From Clonostachys chloroleuca (Eukaryota > Ascomycota > Sordariomycetes > Hypocreales > Bionectriaceae), in assembly GCA_037952775.1 (NCBI GenBank), contig JBANAY010000004.1:4650001-4714000 (forward strand): 64,000 bases of DNA, written 5' to 3'. Under the pieces are notes generated by a model. That model had not been told where the DNA came from. It saw only the letters and a list, made by a program, of their open reading frames with translations, and did no database searches. Numbering within the stretch: the first letter of the stretch is position 1; each line of letters opens with the position of its first letter. Positions 10,154 through 21,649 of the stretch are shown piece after piece. A program made the translations under genes and the position numbers.

Positions 10154-12693
10154 ATGTACGAAGATTCATGGTATAGCTACGTCCCTGAGGTGTCCCCCGC
10201 AACAACTCGCACCAACCAGGCCCGACGGAGGGGAAACACCTTGCTCCAGCAACCACATGTACGTGTAGTGTAGCTGCGCCATGGCCTTGGCTTGCTCTTC
10301 CTCATATGAGTGACTCTCCTAACTAAGGACTTCTATAGGAGACAGCCAATTCAGTAGCTGAGACAACAGTGCCTATTGACAATGTCTATGAGGAGATCGA
10401 AAACACCAACACCCCGCCAGAGGCCACAGTAAGACGGCGAGCGGCGTCCACCTCCGATTTCTACCGAAAGCGTACGAGAGAAACTACGAAGGAGACAAGG
10501 TCTTCGGGGAGGAAAAATAGACAATGGGAAGCTTTGACGTTGTCGGTGGGAGCTCTCGAATTGGAGAACAAGACCAATTGCGAGCGACCGATCTACGCTG
10601 GACGGAGCGCCGAGCTACTTGAAGCAAGCCAGGAGAAATATCTGTATGTGTTCACCCTCAGAATGTTAGGCCTGGGATCTCCTAACACGTCCAAGGCTGT
10701 ATGGCGACCAACTTATGCTCACCGAAGTTCATCTCGACGGCCTAATTCACGACGCAAATAAGACCCTCGACCTTCTCACGACGCTCTCCAACTCGTTCAA
10801 AGCTGTTGAAGCACAGACATCGAGCTTCCAGTCCCAATGCGAGGATCTTCTGTCTGAGCAACAGCGACTTGAATACCTAGCTGAGGATGTAGGCACGGAC
10901 CTACGTTATTACACTTACCTGGATACGGCCACTCGACGACTGAATGCTCCGGGGGCGGGCCGCCTCGTAGACGGCGAGGACTTCGGAGGTGTTGTGGAGG
11001 ACATCAATGCCTGCATCGAGTTTATGACAGACCATGTGAGCTCTCTGAACCCCCAATCCTGCACGTTGATACTAAATGTGTGAATACAGGAAAACTATCG
11101 AGATCATGATACGTACCTCGCACGTTATAACTCGCTCTTAACAAAGGCCCTGCATCTCCTTGATCACGGATTCACAAGCCGGTTAGAAAAGATCATGTCG
11201 GAGATCGGGCGTCAGATTGCAGAAACACAATCAGAGTCGGCACGTCATGCTCTGGCCTACGGGCGTTTTGAGGAGATGGTGATGGACACGTACTTCCTCG
11301 TTCCAAATGTCCAGAGGGTCATCCGCCATGCTTATGACCAGTATGGCCGGAAAGTCGATACATCTCGTGACGTGTCGACCTACATCAACTCTGCCACTAA
11401 CATTTTCCAAACCTACCTGACAGCCCGGGATCGTGAGCTCAAGGTCATGACCCAACATGATCTGGAAGAGTACAAGACAGAATCAAAGAACCTGTCTATT
11501 GAAACTGCCTCTCGCAACTTCATCAAACAGTCGTTTGAGCGTGTTTATAATGAGGAGACTATTTTCATCAAGATTTTTAACGTGGAACCTTCTTGGAGTA
11601 ATGCAGTTGATTCGGCATTCCATGCCATTAAAGGAATCAACACTACCATGATTCACCCTGGGCACTTTGCACCCCTAGGTTCGGCTCTTCTAGCCACCTT
11701 GCAGCCTGCCGATCTGCAGACAAAATGCAACATTGCAAGCTGGCTGGCAAGCGAATACTCGGTGGCGGAATACGAGGACGATGAATCACCCTTCCTACGC
11801 AGGTGCAGAGAGTACGCCGCACGTGTCTTGATCGACGTCATCTGGCCGTTCATCGAGACTTCATTCGAAGCTGAAATAACCAAGTCTATCTCGAAAGCAA
11901 CAATACAGGATAGCACGCTCAATATCGGCACCTCGGAAGAAAATGGCATCACCTCCCATGCTCACCCGCTGGTGAAGCGCGCAACCAACCTTCTTGCGCA
12001 ATTCGACCAGGCCATGCCCAAAGAACGATCCGTAAGTTTCATTTTCTAGTATATATAAATCTAAGAATAAGTACTAATTCTCAACGATTTTAGGCGAAAA
12101 ATAGTTCTGTAGTATTCAAAATCGTTCGCGAGACTATACAATTCTTGCAAAAGGCAGAGGCCAGGATCCGGGCGCTGAAACGCACCGATGCCGACATCTT
12201 CATGATCAAGAATCTTCTCATTATCAAGAATGAGCTTGTGTCACTAGAATTTGGCGATATTCGAGGCCAGAGTCAAGCCTCCTCACTGCAGCATTTCGGC
12301 CACATTTGGGAGACACTGAGCCCCCAGAACTGGGGCAACCTCCTTGGCAGTATTGTTGGAGGGTCGCTCGGGGGCGCATTGTGGTCTCGGGGCACACCGA
12401 CCGTCACGGCGAAGACAATGACCGTCGAGGACATGAGCGAACAGCTGGACGAAATACTCCGACAGTCCATCTACGCCTTTACGAATCGGTGGGCCAGTCT
12501 GATGATTGACTCGCAGAACAGGAAAGCCGGGGTTAAGCCAATTGCCAAAATAGAAGCCGAGCTGGCGAACCTCCTGCAAACGGCATTTAGCCACCAACCT
12601 GAAATCACCGGGAAACTGAAAGAGGCGATTGGGATGAGTATCAATGCCCAGACCAAGGAAAGCGATGGGAAAAAGGGTATCCGCCGATACTGA
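10154..12693 (+). CDS. COG3: Conserved oligomeric Golgi complex subunit 3 (Sec34)
   Basis: Five exons: 10154..10258, 10339..10643, 10696..11035, 11090..12031 and 12094..12693, giving 763 residues. Introns are 80, 52, 54 and 62 nt with standard borders (GTACGT, GTATGT, GTGAGC, GTAAGT), and all phases agree. The N-terminus MYEDSWYSYVPE is typical of filamentous-fungal Sec34 as I recall the family. The Sec34 homology region starts near residue 140 and includes SFKAVEAQTSSFQ, LRYYTYLD and RRLNAPGAGR. Cog3 is a lobe A subunit of the COG tether, which captures retrograde vesicles at the Golgi. The length fits the family. The first ATG lies in an exon of only 35 codons that a simple ORF scan would miss. 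Confidence 0.95.
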
Positions 12694-13389
12694 GAGGGCA
12701 TTCAACTGACGGGCAGTATGACTCATGGTGATTAGTTTATTCGTCACCATGAGCCGGTTTGACCGGGATGTATTCGAAACAAACCTACGCAATACGCATG
12801 GGCCGATGGTTGAGTGTTTCTATTTTGGAGAAAACCCAGCCAGATGTGTTGAGGAGCAGAAGGCTTGCTTTTAGTGTTGAGCATACTCTTTCAGCCGATA
12901 TACTTTCAGAATTGTACAGCTGGCATATAAACTTAAGACAGCCAATCAGCTAACTAGACAGTAGCTGACAGGTTTTTATCAAGATGAGCATGCGGCCGAT
13001 TCCCTTTCTGGCAATACAGCTATCACTTGTGATGTTATGTTGCTTCACTAGCTTTTCTTTTTTGTTGAGTTGCTAGAACGAAAGCGGACCTACAAAATCC
13101 CCGTGCACATTCAGAGGGAATCAGTACGGACAAATGCACGCCGCTACATGCGGCTGAAATGGGCTGCACTACTCCCCGTATTTCGTGAAATCTTCGTGAA
13201 ATAGTCTGCCACCTAGTGTAATGAATTGCGGAGAGATGATGTAGCTATGCCTGTCTACCCGGCTCGACCAGGGGTTGTCAGTTACTACTTAAAGGCTGTC
13301 CTGTGCAAACGCTTCGTGATGTGACTCTCGATTCCATCTCACTCTATCTTAGCCTTCAAACTGCTACCCAGTGCACGTTGCCATAAAAA
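12694..13389. other. Intergenic region between COG3 and the tandem GFA gene
   Basis: Both neighbours are on the plus strand. The region serves as the COG3 3' end and the promoter of the GFA gene. No gene, repeat or RNA is visible. Confidence 0.5.
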
Positions 13390-14523
13390 ATGGCCGACAA
13401 TGACAATGCCCCTCTCAAAACATATCGTGGCAACTGCCACTGTGGCGCCTTCGTTTTCGAGGCACAGATGCCTGAGATCAAGGACGTCATGCAGTGCAAT
13501 TGTAGTATATGCCAGCGCAAGGGTTATCTCCTCGTGAACCCAGTAGAGGGCAGTTTCAAGGTTGTCAAGGGCGATCTGGACCAGTTGACAACCTACCGGT
13601 TTGCTTCTGAGAAGATCCAGCATAAGGTAGAGTTTTATATGGCGCTGGTTGGTATGGCTTGATACTTACCTGGTGCTCTCAGTTCTGCCCAACTTGTGGC
13701 ATTGCTGTGCTGGCTACAATGCCAGAGGGCCCACCCGGCATGAACACAATGTTGAACGTAAGTGGTCTCCAACCCTGAGAGCGAGATAGATATACATATC
13801 TAACGACCCGGGGGTGGAAAGGCTCATAGTTTCCAAGGGGTGGATACGTGGGACCTGGAGAAGAAGCCGTACGTAGACCCTTTACGCCTCTTATGCAGCA
13901 ACTGAGTGCTAACAGAAAGCCAAAGATACGATGGCAGGGCGCTTGGCAACGCTTACGAGACGCCCAAACATCATGGAGCTCACCCCGAAGTTGAGGTCGA
14001 GGGTGGGAGGACGTACACGGGCAGCTGCCACTGCGGCGCCGTCACCGTGGCCGTCGCCAGCAAGCCCATTGACGAGACCTTTGCTGGGAGGGTCGTGGAG
14101 TGTAATTGCAGCTTCTGCGAACGGGTAGGCCCACTGGAGCTGAACTGTGCAGGCGATTCACTGTCCATCTGAGGCTAACGCGCAATGACCATGCAGGGCG
14201 CCTACACCTGGATCTATCCTCGCACAGAGGAGGTGGTCCTGGCCAGCAGCCAAGAACAGGATATCGGGCGATACAGCTTCGGCCGCAACATGCTCTCCAA
14301 GACGTTCTGCACCAAGTGCGGCACGCTGCTGACCAACGAGTACAAGCCCATCAGCGACGAGGAGTTTGCGAAACTGCCCGACCAGGAGCAGAAGATGAAG
14401 GGGCTCTTTGAGAAGCACCACCCGGTAAACCTCAGGGTCTTTGACGGCCTGGACTTCTCCAAGCTGAGCATCACGAGAAACGCCAACGGTAAAAACCTCT
14501 GGCCTCCTTATGAGAACCCATGA
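13390..14523 (+). CDS. Protein with two tandem GFA (CENP-V/glutathione-dependent formaldehyde-activating-like) domains
   Basis: Five exons: 13390..13626, 13683..13757, 13822..13868, 13920..14124 and 14197..14523, giving 296 residues. Introns are 51 to 72 nt. Each half carries the zinc-binding cysteine pattern of the GFA family. Half one has GNCHCGAF, CNCSICQRKG and FCPTCG. Half two has GSCHCGAV, CNCSFCE and FCTKCG. GFA proteins bind structural and catalytic zinc; some bacterial members were reported to condense formaldehyde with glutathione, but most fungal paralogues have no proven activity. The acceptors chosen for exons 3 and 4 (both AAG) are the only ones I found that keep the frame and give a family-like linker (HSFQGVDTWDLEKKP). 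The exon 3 borders are the least certain. Confidence 0.85.
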
Positions 14524-15009
14524 GAGAGGTTGTAACCTGGGCCGTAGATTAGGTTATCTTATAAGGATAAGGTACTACGGCAGTCGGGGAAGCTGGCCGT
14601 TGGCAGGGACCGCGTTGGTCAGCGGTCCGAAATCGGCGCTGGGCGATAGGCGCCGTTGGCTGGAAACTGGGGGAACGGGTCGGGTCCGAATTTCGTGTTG
14701 GCCTTATCGCAGACCTGCCCCAGATGGTGTAATACTACTGCTGCACTGCGTATTTTAGCTAGTTGTTCTAGTGGCCCAGGAAAAAAACAGATGGCGGGCG
14801 CTGGTTAGTCTCGGCAAGTCTAAGCGACTGAATTGATACTACTTTGTCGTGCGCGTTTCCCTCGAGCTGTCCACCAGACTTGCCCAAACCTCCCGTTGCT
14901 GCTGTAGGAGTGTTCAATTGGTGCTATTGAGCCTGCCTGTCACTACAGGACCTGCATCTTAATCGCATATACACAAACAAGCCAATAGGCGTGTGTTCAG
15001 GTCGTCGCA
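14524..15009. other. Intergenic region upstream of the mitochondrial carrier
   Basis: The region holds the 3' end of the GFA gene and the promoter and leader of the carrier. No gene or repeat is visible. Confidence 0.5.
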
Positions 15010-16041
15010 ATGGGAGCTGAGGAAGAGCAGGGCGGTGCCCTTCAGACCGCGAAGGACTTGTTCGCAGGAGCCATGGGTGGCATTGTCCAGGTTCTGGTTG
15101 GTGAGTGGAATATGTGAAAAGGCGTGAGAAGGGAATGGGAGGCAGGACGAGTTGTCCGCTGCTCAACCCGAACTTCTTATCAGCCGCCTTCTCTTCTCAC
15201 TCGAGACCTCAACTGACAAGTCTATCCCGCAGGTCAGCCATTTGACATCGTCAAGGTCCGGCTCCAGACCACGTCCCAGTACAAGTCAGCCGTGGACGCT
15301 GCCACCTCAATCTACAGGAACGAGGGCGCACTGGCCTTCTACAAGGGCACCCTCACCCCCCTCGTCGGGATCGGGGCCTGCGTCTCCGTCCAGTTCGGCG
15401 CCTTCCACCAGGCCCGCCGCTTCCTCGAGTCTCGCAACGCCGAGAAGGGAGGCTCGAGCTCGCTCTCCTACAGCCAGTACGCGGCGGCGGGCGCCTTCGC
15501 CGGCGTGGCCAACTCGGTCCTCTCGGGGCCCATTGAGCACATCCGCATCCGCCTGCAGAGCCAGCCCCACGGTGCCGCACGCCTCTACGACGGTCCCCTG
15601 GACTGCATCCGCAAGCTGGGAGCCCACAAGGGCGTCCTGAGCGGCATCTACCGCGGCGAGGTCGTCACCATCTGGCGCGAGGCGTTCGCCTACGGCGCCT
15701 GGTTCGCCGCCTTCGAGTACATGATGAACAAGGACGCCGCCCGCAACAAGATCGACCGCAAGGACATCCCCGCCTACAAGGTCGCCTTCTACGGCGGTCT
15801 GGCGGGAGAGGCCCTCTGGCTCGCCAGCTACCCCTTCGACGTCGTCAAGAGCAAGATGCAGACCGACGGTTTCGGCGCCGAGCAGAAGTACCCGACCATG
15901 CGCTCGTGCTTCGCCTCCACGTGGAAGGCTGATGGGGTCAGGGGCTTCTGGAAGGGTATTGGGCCTACCTTGTTGAGGGCGATGCCGGTCAGCGCCTGTA
16001 CCTTTGCGACAGTTGAGTTCACAATGCGTTTGATTAATTAA
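15010..16041 (+). CDS. Mitochondrial carrier protein of the Ymc1/Ymc2 type
   Basis: Two exons, 15010..15100 and 15233..16041, are joined across a 132-nt intron (GTGAGT...GCAG) and give 299 residues, the usual size for SLC25-type carriers. All three carrier repeats are visible through their signatures: PFDIVKVRLQ, PIEHIRIRLQ and PFDVVKSKMQ. The block YKGTLTPLVGIGACVSVQFG and the start KDLFAGAMGGIVQVLVGQPFD closely match yeast Ymc1/Ymc2 as I remember them. These are inner-membrane transporters linked to amino-acid and oleate metabolism; the exact substrate here is unknown. The third codon position is very rich in C and G compared with neighbours, suggesting high expression. Confidence 0.92.
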
Positions 16042-16344
16042 ATTCCGTATGAGGGAGGGAAGCGGGAACGCGGGGTTCACGCTGAGGTCTGAAGAAGGCC
16101 TTGAGGTCATTCAACATCTGGTTCTGGTTTTTTTCGGAGGGCTTGTCAGAAAAAAGTCGCACCTCTCAACCGCTTGCGAGGGTTATCTTATGGGTAAATT
16201 ACACCCATCCTGGAGTAATGGTTTTTGCATCCGCTTTTTGAAGTGAGTAGGAGATTGCGTTGTTCGCATTCTTGCAGTCATGTCTATCTCAATTCTTGTT
16301 CTTCTGAATAGATGGATGGATAGATATTTATATATATAGACCCC
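16042..16344. other. Short convergent intergenic region
   Basis: About 300 bp between the 3' ends of the carrier (+) and RINT1 (-). It contains A/T-rich 3' UTR-like sequence and a tatatata stretch near 16328-16338. Nothing else is seen. Confidence 0.5.
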
Positions 16345-18808
16345 CTACCACTCCACATTCTCACTATTTTCAACCCGTTTTTGCAAGATATACCTAGAGT
16401 TTTGCGGAGTCAATGCGTCCAGATGTAGGTCAGCAAGGACCTTTCTAGCCTCGTCATTATCAGTGAATACTCGGTCGCTTGCTTCCTTTAGCGTCAAGCC
16501 CTTCTCTTCGCCCTTGAGTTCGACGGGTAGATTCAGCAAGCGGACGCCATCTAACAGAGTGCCCATGACAGTCGAGCTGCCTGGAATGTATCGATCTACC
16601 AAAGTGAATACGGCGTTGGTATCACGGAAGAACTGGGCAGCGCCAAATGCAGTGAAGGATTGCCGGAGCAAAACCTCATGCCATAGCTGATCCTGGACCT
16701 TGCCCAGTGCCTCACGCCAGACACGGCGAAACACGGCCGTGGAGAGAGCTTTGACAAGGAACTCCAAGTTGCGACTAAGGATTCGCAATGGCTCGTCAAG
16801 CTCAGGAGAGATGCTAAGCTGCCAAGGGTCATCTCGGTGATTGTCAGTGTCTGCTGTTAGGAAATTGGTGGGCTGGTTGATACTCACCGATATCAGATGC
16901 ATCACCGATGGTAGTAAATTGAGCGCGACTAGAGTAGCCTCGGAACGATTTTGAGTGCGAGTCTACCAGTGCCGACACAAGCAAGGCTTGAGCTGAACTT
17001 CGGCGCATCGAGTATGAAGCGATCGTCTCATCGAAAAGCGCCCCGTCTTGTTCAACCTCGCCCATAGCACTTGAGGTGCGGCCCTTGACCTCGTCGAAAC
17101 TTAAATTGCCTTGGTCACTGGATTTGGGTCCTGCTTGAAGTTGTTCCCAAAGCTCGATGAAGAACTTGTTCCGTTAGCTGGGGGCTTGATCCATAAATCG
17201 AGCTTAAAAACTCACCTCCTCGTTGCTCCATTCCTTTAAGGTGTGCACAATGTGGTCTGAACTTCCTAGGACTTTGCAAAGGGTCTCCAAAGCTCCGGTA
17301 CCTTCAAGTGCCGCGAGCTGCTCCTTTGTTACTCCGTGCAATGTCCTTCCGAGGGTTGAGGTAATCGCCTGGTATGCCTCAAGCGACCCTCGCAAGCGGC
17401 CATCATACTCTTCCAGAATGTCAAGTTGGATATGGATGAGGAATCTTATCTTATGCTTTGTTTTCCTCAGCCGGTTGTACTGATTGGTCGTATTTCTAAG
17501 GAGATCGGTGATTCGGACAGCAGCGTATGTCGGTTTCATGCGTCCGTCAGCTGCATAGTCAAAGTCGATATTTCTGCCATCTTCGGACCTGAGTATTGAG
17601 TTGAATTGTTCCATGGTAAAGTCTTTCTCGGCCTGGAACCAGGTCTCAAAATGTGTATCCAAAACTTCAGTTGCCAACCCCTTCCAGCCACGGTCTGGGT
17701 CTCCGCCATCATAGCTGAATCTGGATCTGATATCCTCATCAAATGACATGAGCTGAGAGATGAAACTGCTCAAAAAGGCAGGCTTGTCTGCCGCTTTGTC
17801 GGTCACGTCTCGGATCTTCTCTCTCACCACTGGCAGCAGGGAGGTGATAAAGGCGCAAACTGGGTCAACATAGACCAGCGAAGTGGCAGCCCTTGTATCT
17901 CGGAACTTAGACACAAGGAGGTGCGCAAGGTTATCGCGAAGAAAGTCTTCCCATTTCTCAACTGTCATCAGAAACCAGGGGAAGCAATGGGTCCCAATCG
18001 CCTGGGGGTCACTGGTCGGCCTGTCGCTGAGAAAGTGGAATCGAAACTCTGCCGCAAAAATCTTGGCCATAGCATCAAGCGGCAAAAGCCCAACGACTTC
18101 AGTGCTATAAAGGACCTCGGGTATTTGCAGGTCTATGAGTTTCTCGAAGGATGCCACCCACTCATCATCCATTTGCGATTGCGGGTCGACCTTGGGCCAA
18201 TTCCGTTTCTCAAGGACCATCTCGAAATCAGCAGACATTATGGTCTTCATTTCCGTCCAGAGCGCCTCCGTTACGCCATGGACATATTCCACCAAGTGCA
18301 GCGACTCCTCTCCCTGGAGCTCCCTCAACCTAGAAGCCATCTGCTTGAGCTTGCTGTATGGCTCCAAGGCTGCTTTAGGGCTCTCAGGCAAGTATGAGCG
18401 AGCCTCGGAGCGGAGCTTCTCGACATCCTGGACCAGCAGGAGATATTTCTGCGCTAAATCTACAGATCGCAGCTTCTTCATGGGAGCCTGGAGACGAGCG
18501 ATCGCTTGGTCGGGCGCATCGGAGGCTACAGCGATAGCTTCACGTCTGTCGATGCTTTCCTGAAGCTCCTGGAATTCTTCTATTCGGGCGGCGAGGGAGG
18601 CTTTTCTGCCCTCTGCAGTGTGTCGAGCTTCCTCGAGCTGTTTGACGGCATCGTCGAGCTGAGTCTGTAGCTGGTTTCGCTGCAGCTCGACATTCGCAAG
18701 GAGTTCGTCTAGGCTGTCGAGATCGGTCGTCGATTGAAGTTTGTCGTCAAGATAATCCTCTACCCTACTGTCGAGGGATGTCCCTTGAATAAACGGTGAT
18801 GTTGCCAT
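16345..18808 (-). CDS. RINT-1/Tip20 family vesicle-tethering protein
   Basis: Three exons: complement(17216..18808), complement(16888..17164) and complement(16345..16853), giving 792 residues. ATG 18808 is the first in-frame start. The N-terminus has a coiled-coil segment (about residues 20-90, Leu/Gln/Glu-rich: LDELLANVELQRNQLQTQLD). The body matches the RINT1_TIP20 family: HCFPWFLMTVEKWEDFL, FFIELWEQLQ, GALFDETIASY, ISPELDEPL. Yeast Tip20 and human RINT1 belong to the Dsl1/NRZ complex that tethers Golgi-to-ER vesicles. Intron 1 is 51 nt. The second intron is unusual: the best donor (GTGAGT) gives only 34 nt, while an alternative donor GTGATG 18 nt upstream gives 52 nt in the same phase (see findings). 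Confidence 0.9.
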
Positions 18809-20601
18809 CTTTTTGGAGAGATAGGACGGCACATGGGCGTTGTTTCGTCTACTGGGTTCACAGGTATAGCTCTGCGGGCAATCTGTTTAGTTCAACGTAT
18901 GACGTGGGGAAGCTGCTTCACTGCCGGATATTTTCTTCTCCGAGCGTTTCCAATACCAGGCAGGTCCTTGGGCACTGTAGCAAGGCATCCCACGAAATGT
19001 CTATTAAATATTCAACTAAGAATCTCCGAGATACAGTGACAGCCTTTGGATCTACCGAATATATGAACAGTTCGTATAATTTATTATCAATGTGGCACCG
19101 ACGATTCAACGTATCTTCTTTGACGAGTACAGGTATCTCAAGCATCTTAGCAGGTAGCTCTTGCTTGCTGACTAACACAATTCTGGGACTAATACCCATG
19201 TGCCTCCAAGATAACGAGACCAACTTCCGTCTACAGAGAGGGCAAGTTATTCTAGATCGCAGGTGGAAATCGGCGTTTCGGAATCTATCCCAGCAGAGCC
19301 AATCCTCCAGGGCCAAGATATCTCGAAATGAGCTTGCTGGTGTAAGACGTCGTAAAGACTGGCAGGAGCTACGAATAGCGCTAAATTGTCACGACAACAG
19401 CTCATATCGCCTAGCCCTGGGCAGGTCACCGGAAGAGCAATGCTCAATGCCTGCTGAGCCTGGGCCATCAGCGAGCCACATGTCAAGCAAGCAGCTTGGC
19501 AAGCTTGGGTATGCATGCATGCGCGGCTGCTCAGGTACCCGCGGAGGCCGCGCTGAAGGCTCTGGCTTCAATCACTCCTCGCACACGGCTCGCTGCGAGT
19601 CATTGTCACATCGATTCGTCAATGAAGAGCGACGCAATTAAGGTTAAGGGTGCTGCATCCCGAATGCACGGGAATAAAGAGAATCCAGGCACCCGAGTCC
19701 AGCCAGCAACCACTTCAGTCCCCCAACGGCCACCGCGTACGCATCCACTGTGAGGCGGCTACAGCTAGCAGCCCGACCTGGAAAATCCATGGGTCCAGGC
19801 CCCTCCGCTGGCAGCTGTGGGGCTTCAGTCCCCTGGAAATCTCAACTTTAGACCACTCGCAACGGGGCTCGGCGCCCCACCAGTGCCTACGGCGTAACGT
19901 CACCGCCTGGTCGCCCAGTCAACGTGGCCTGGGTAAATAAAAAAGGAGTGGCTGGGCAACGCTCGCTGGTGCCACTCGTATCCCCTCTAAACGCTCTGGT
20001 TGGGCGCATGCATATGATCTGCCATACCTCTTTTCCCAAGCGCCGGTTTCTTCCCAGCCATCCCAATTGCAATTGCAAACAAACCATCGCTGCCCGAGAG
20101 CGGAACGTTCCTTCTCTCCTTTGATATTGATACCAAAGTCTGAATAAGTGTTCCAATCCTTTCCACTCTTACTAACCAATAACTCCTTGTCTTTGTTGTA
20201 GCCTCCTGTCGTTCCATCGGCGAGGTCAAGTCTTACTCTACACATTCCAGGTCGTCGTCGCTCGTTTCGATCCGCTCACCTCAGTGCTTCATCGCCCGAG
20301 TATCGCGCACTCATTCCAGCCAGCATTCCTCCGCTAGAATAACTGTACGCAGCGAAACGATTACACGATCCGCCGAGACGCCGTTATTGGGCCCTGCGAG
20401 ATTTTGGGGGAGAACACAATCTTTGGAAACGCCCATCAGCCCTGACTAGGACGACAAACAACAAGCCCGCCGCCAGGGGCTGGTGATCTTTTGGACGAGC
20501 CAACCGTCTCTCTCTCACGGTCGGAGTGGAGGAAGACCGGTGTGGGTTTTCTCTACTGATTCCGCCTTCTTGAACTTGGAACACACCGCAACACCGCTGC
20601 T
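18809..20601. other. Long divergent intergenic region between RINT1 and FIG1
   Basis: About 1.8 kb. The last 350 bp before 20602 is C/T-rich and is probably the FIG1 leader. A minus-strand frame is open from 19388 to 18918, with its first ATG at 19316. It encodes a fairly protein-like peptide with one CPLC pair, but I recognise no family and give it no gene call. A plus-strand ORF over 18796-19641 overlaps it and looks like chance. Confidence 0.4.
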
Positions 20602-21649
20602 ATGGGTAGTAGAACAAGCAGCGGGAGCAGTAGCTCCAAGACCAACGAGGGTGTAACAACCATCCACGACGTTTGGTACCGTATGTTACCTTGCTTCCCC
20701 ATGTCTCACCTTTGACATCACTAAATATGCTAACGACTCGACTTCTCTTAGAATATCTGCCATTTCTAGGCTATCATCATGTTTTGATGATTCTAATAGC
20801 TGTCACAATAATCCTTCTATGTAAATCCTGAAGCCTACGCCTCTAAGTCATGTTTCGTTTTTTTGCTAACCAGGATTCCAGCACTATTACTTGCCGGTTG
20901 TTCTTCATCGTCACCACTGATCCCCGACATCTTCCTCCTGTCCCTGTACTACAAGGAATATGAAGCCGTGCCAGACACAGCTCAAGTCCACTATGGTGTA
21001 CACACATATATGGAGAGCCTGACGAGAGGTGCTCATCTTCAAGCCCGTGTCGGTTACTTCGGCATCTGTATCAATCCTGATGGCGGCTCTTGGCTATGCA
21101 GTAACAATGCTACAGCTCTCGCTAAGGAGGTTCAAATCGAACAGGACCCCCTGAACCTAATTTGGTTGGCTGCCCAATTCAAGGATATGATCGTGTTCCC
21201 GTACCTGATGTAAGCACTTCCAAGTTCTCAAGTTGCATATAACGGTCAAGATTGCTAACCCACCATTCCCCACTAGTATCATTGCCATTATCTTCGCCTT
21301 TATCTGCTTCATCTTGCTTGCTACGTGGCCTGGATGGCATGAGGAGGAGGATTCCGAAGGCTCAGAACGCGCCGTCAAGCCATTCCCCTCCCGACCTGTC
21401 TCCCAAGTGGCCCTCGCCATTATCTTCGTCGCCTCCATCTTCGTTCTGGTCTCCGTTTTGTGGCAGCATACAGCTTCCGTCGCCGCCTCGGTTATAGCCC
21501 AGGATTTCGGAAACGGCGTTGTCAAGAGTGGTGTTGGAACCAGCGCCATGGTCATGGGCTGGTTCTCCTTCGCCCTCCTCATCGTTGTCACGATAGGTTT
21601 GCTTGTTATGATTATTAGCATGCAATTCCTGACCCAAATGACGGCATAG
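20602..21649 (+). CDS. FIG1: Fig1-family membrane protein (mating, low-affinity calcium influx)
   Basis: Four exons: 20602..20680, 20752..20820, 20882..21209 and 21277..21649, giving 282 residues. Four membrane segments are visible: FLGYHHVLMILIAVTIILLS (about 30-52), MIVFPYLIIIAIIFAFICFI, QVALAIIFVASIFVLVSVL and MVMGWFSFALLIVVTIGLLV. The extracellular loop contains the Fig1 signature GYFGICINPDGGSWLCSNN with two cysteines. In yeast Fig1 supports calcium uptake and cell fusion in mating; in filamentous fungi it affects sexual development. The exon 3 acceptor must be the AG at 20880-20881. The AG at 20872-20873, right after a GCTAAC branch-like site, would create a stop codon. Confidence 0.93.

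Noticed and set aside
15307..16110. 267-codon frame antisense to the mitochondrial carrier
   Set aside because: It is a by-product of very C/G-rich third positions in the carrier. The product is Gly/Ala/Asp/Arg-biased without domains.
18796..19641. 281-codon plus-strand frame at the RINT1 promoter
   Set aside because: It overlaps the RINT1 start, has no recognisable family and reads as low-quality mixed composition; it is probably chance.
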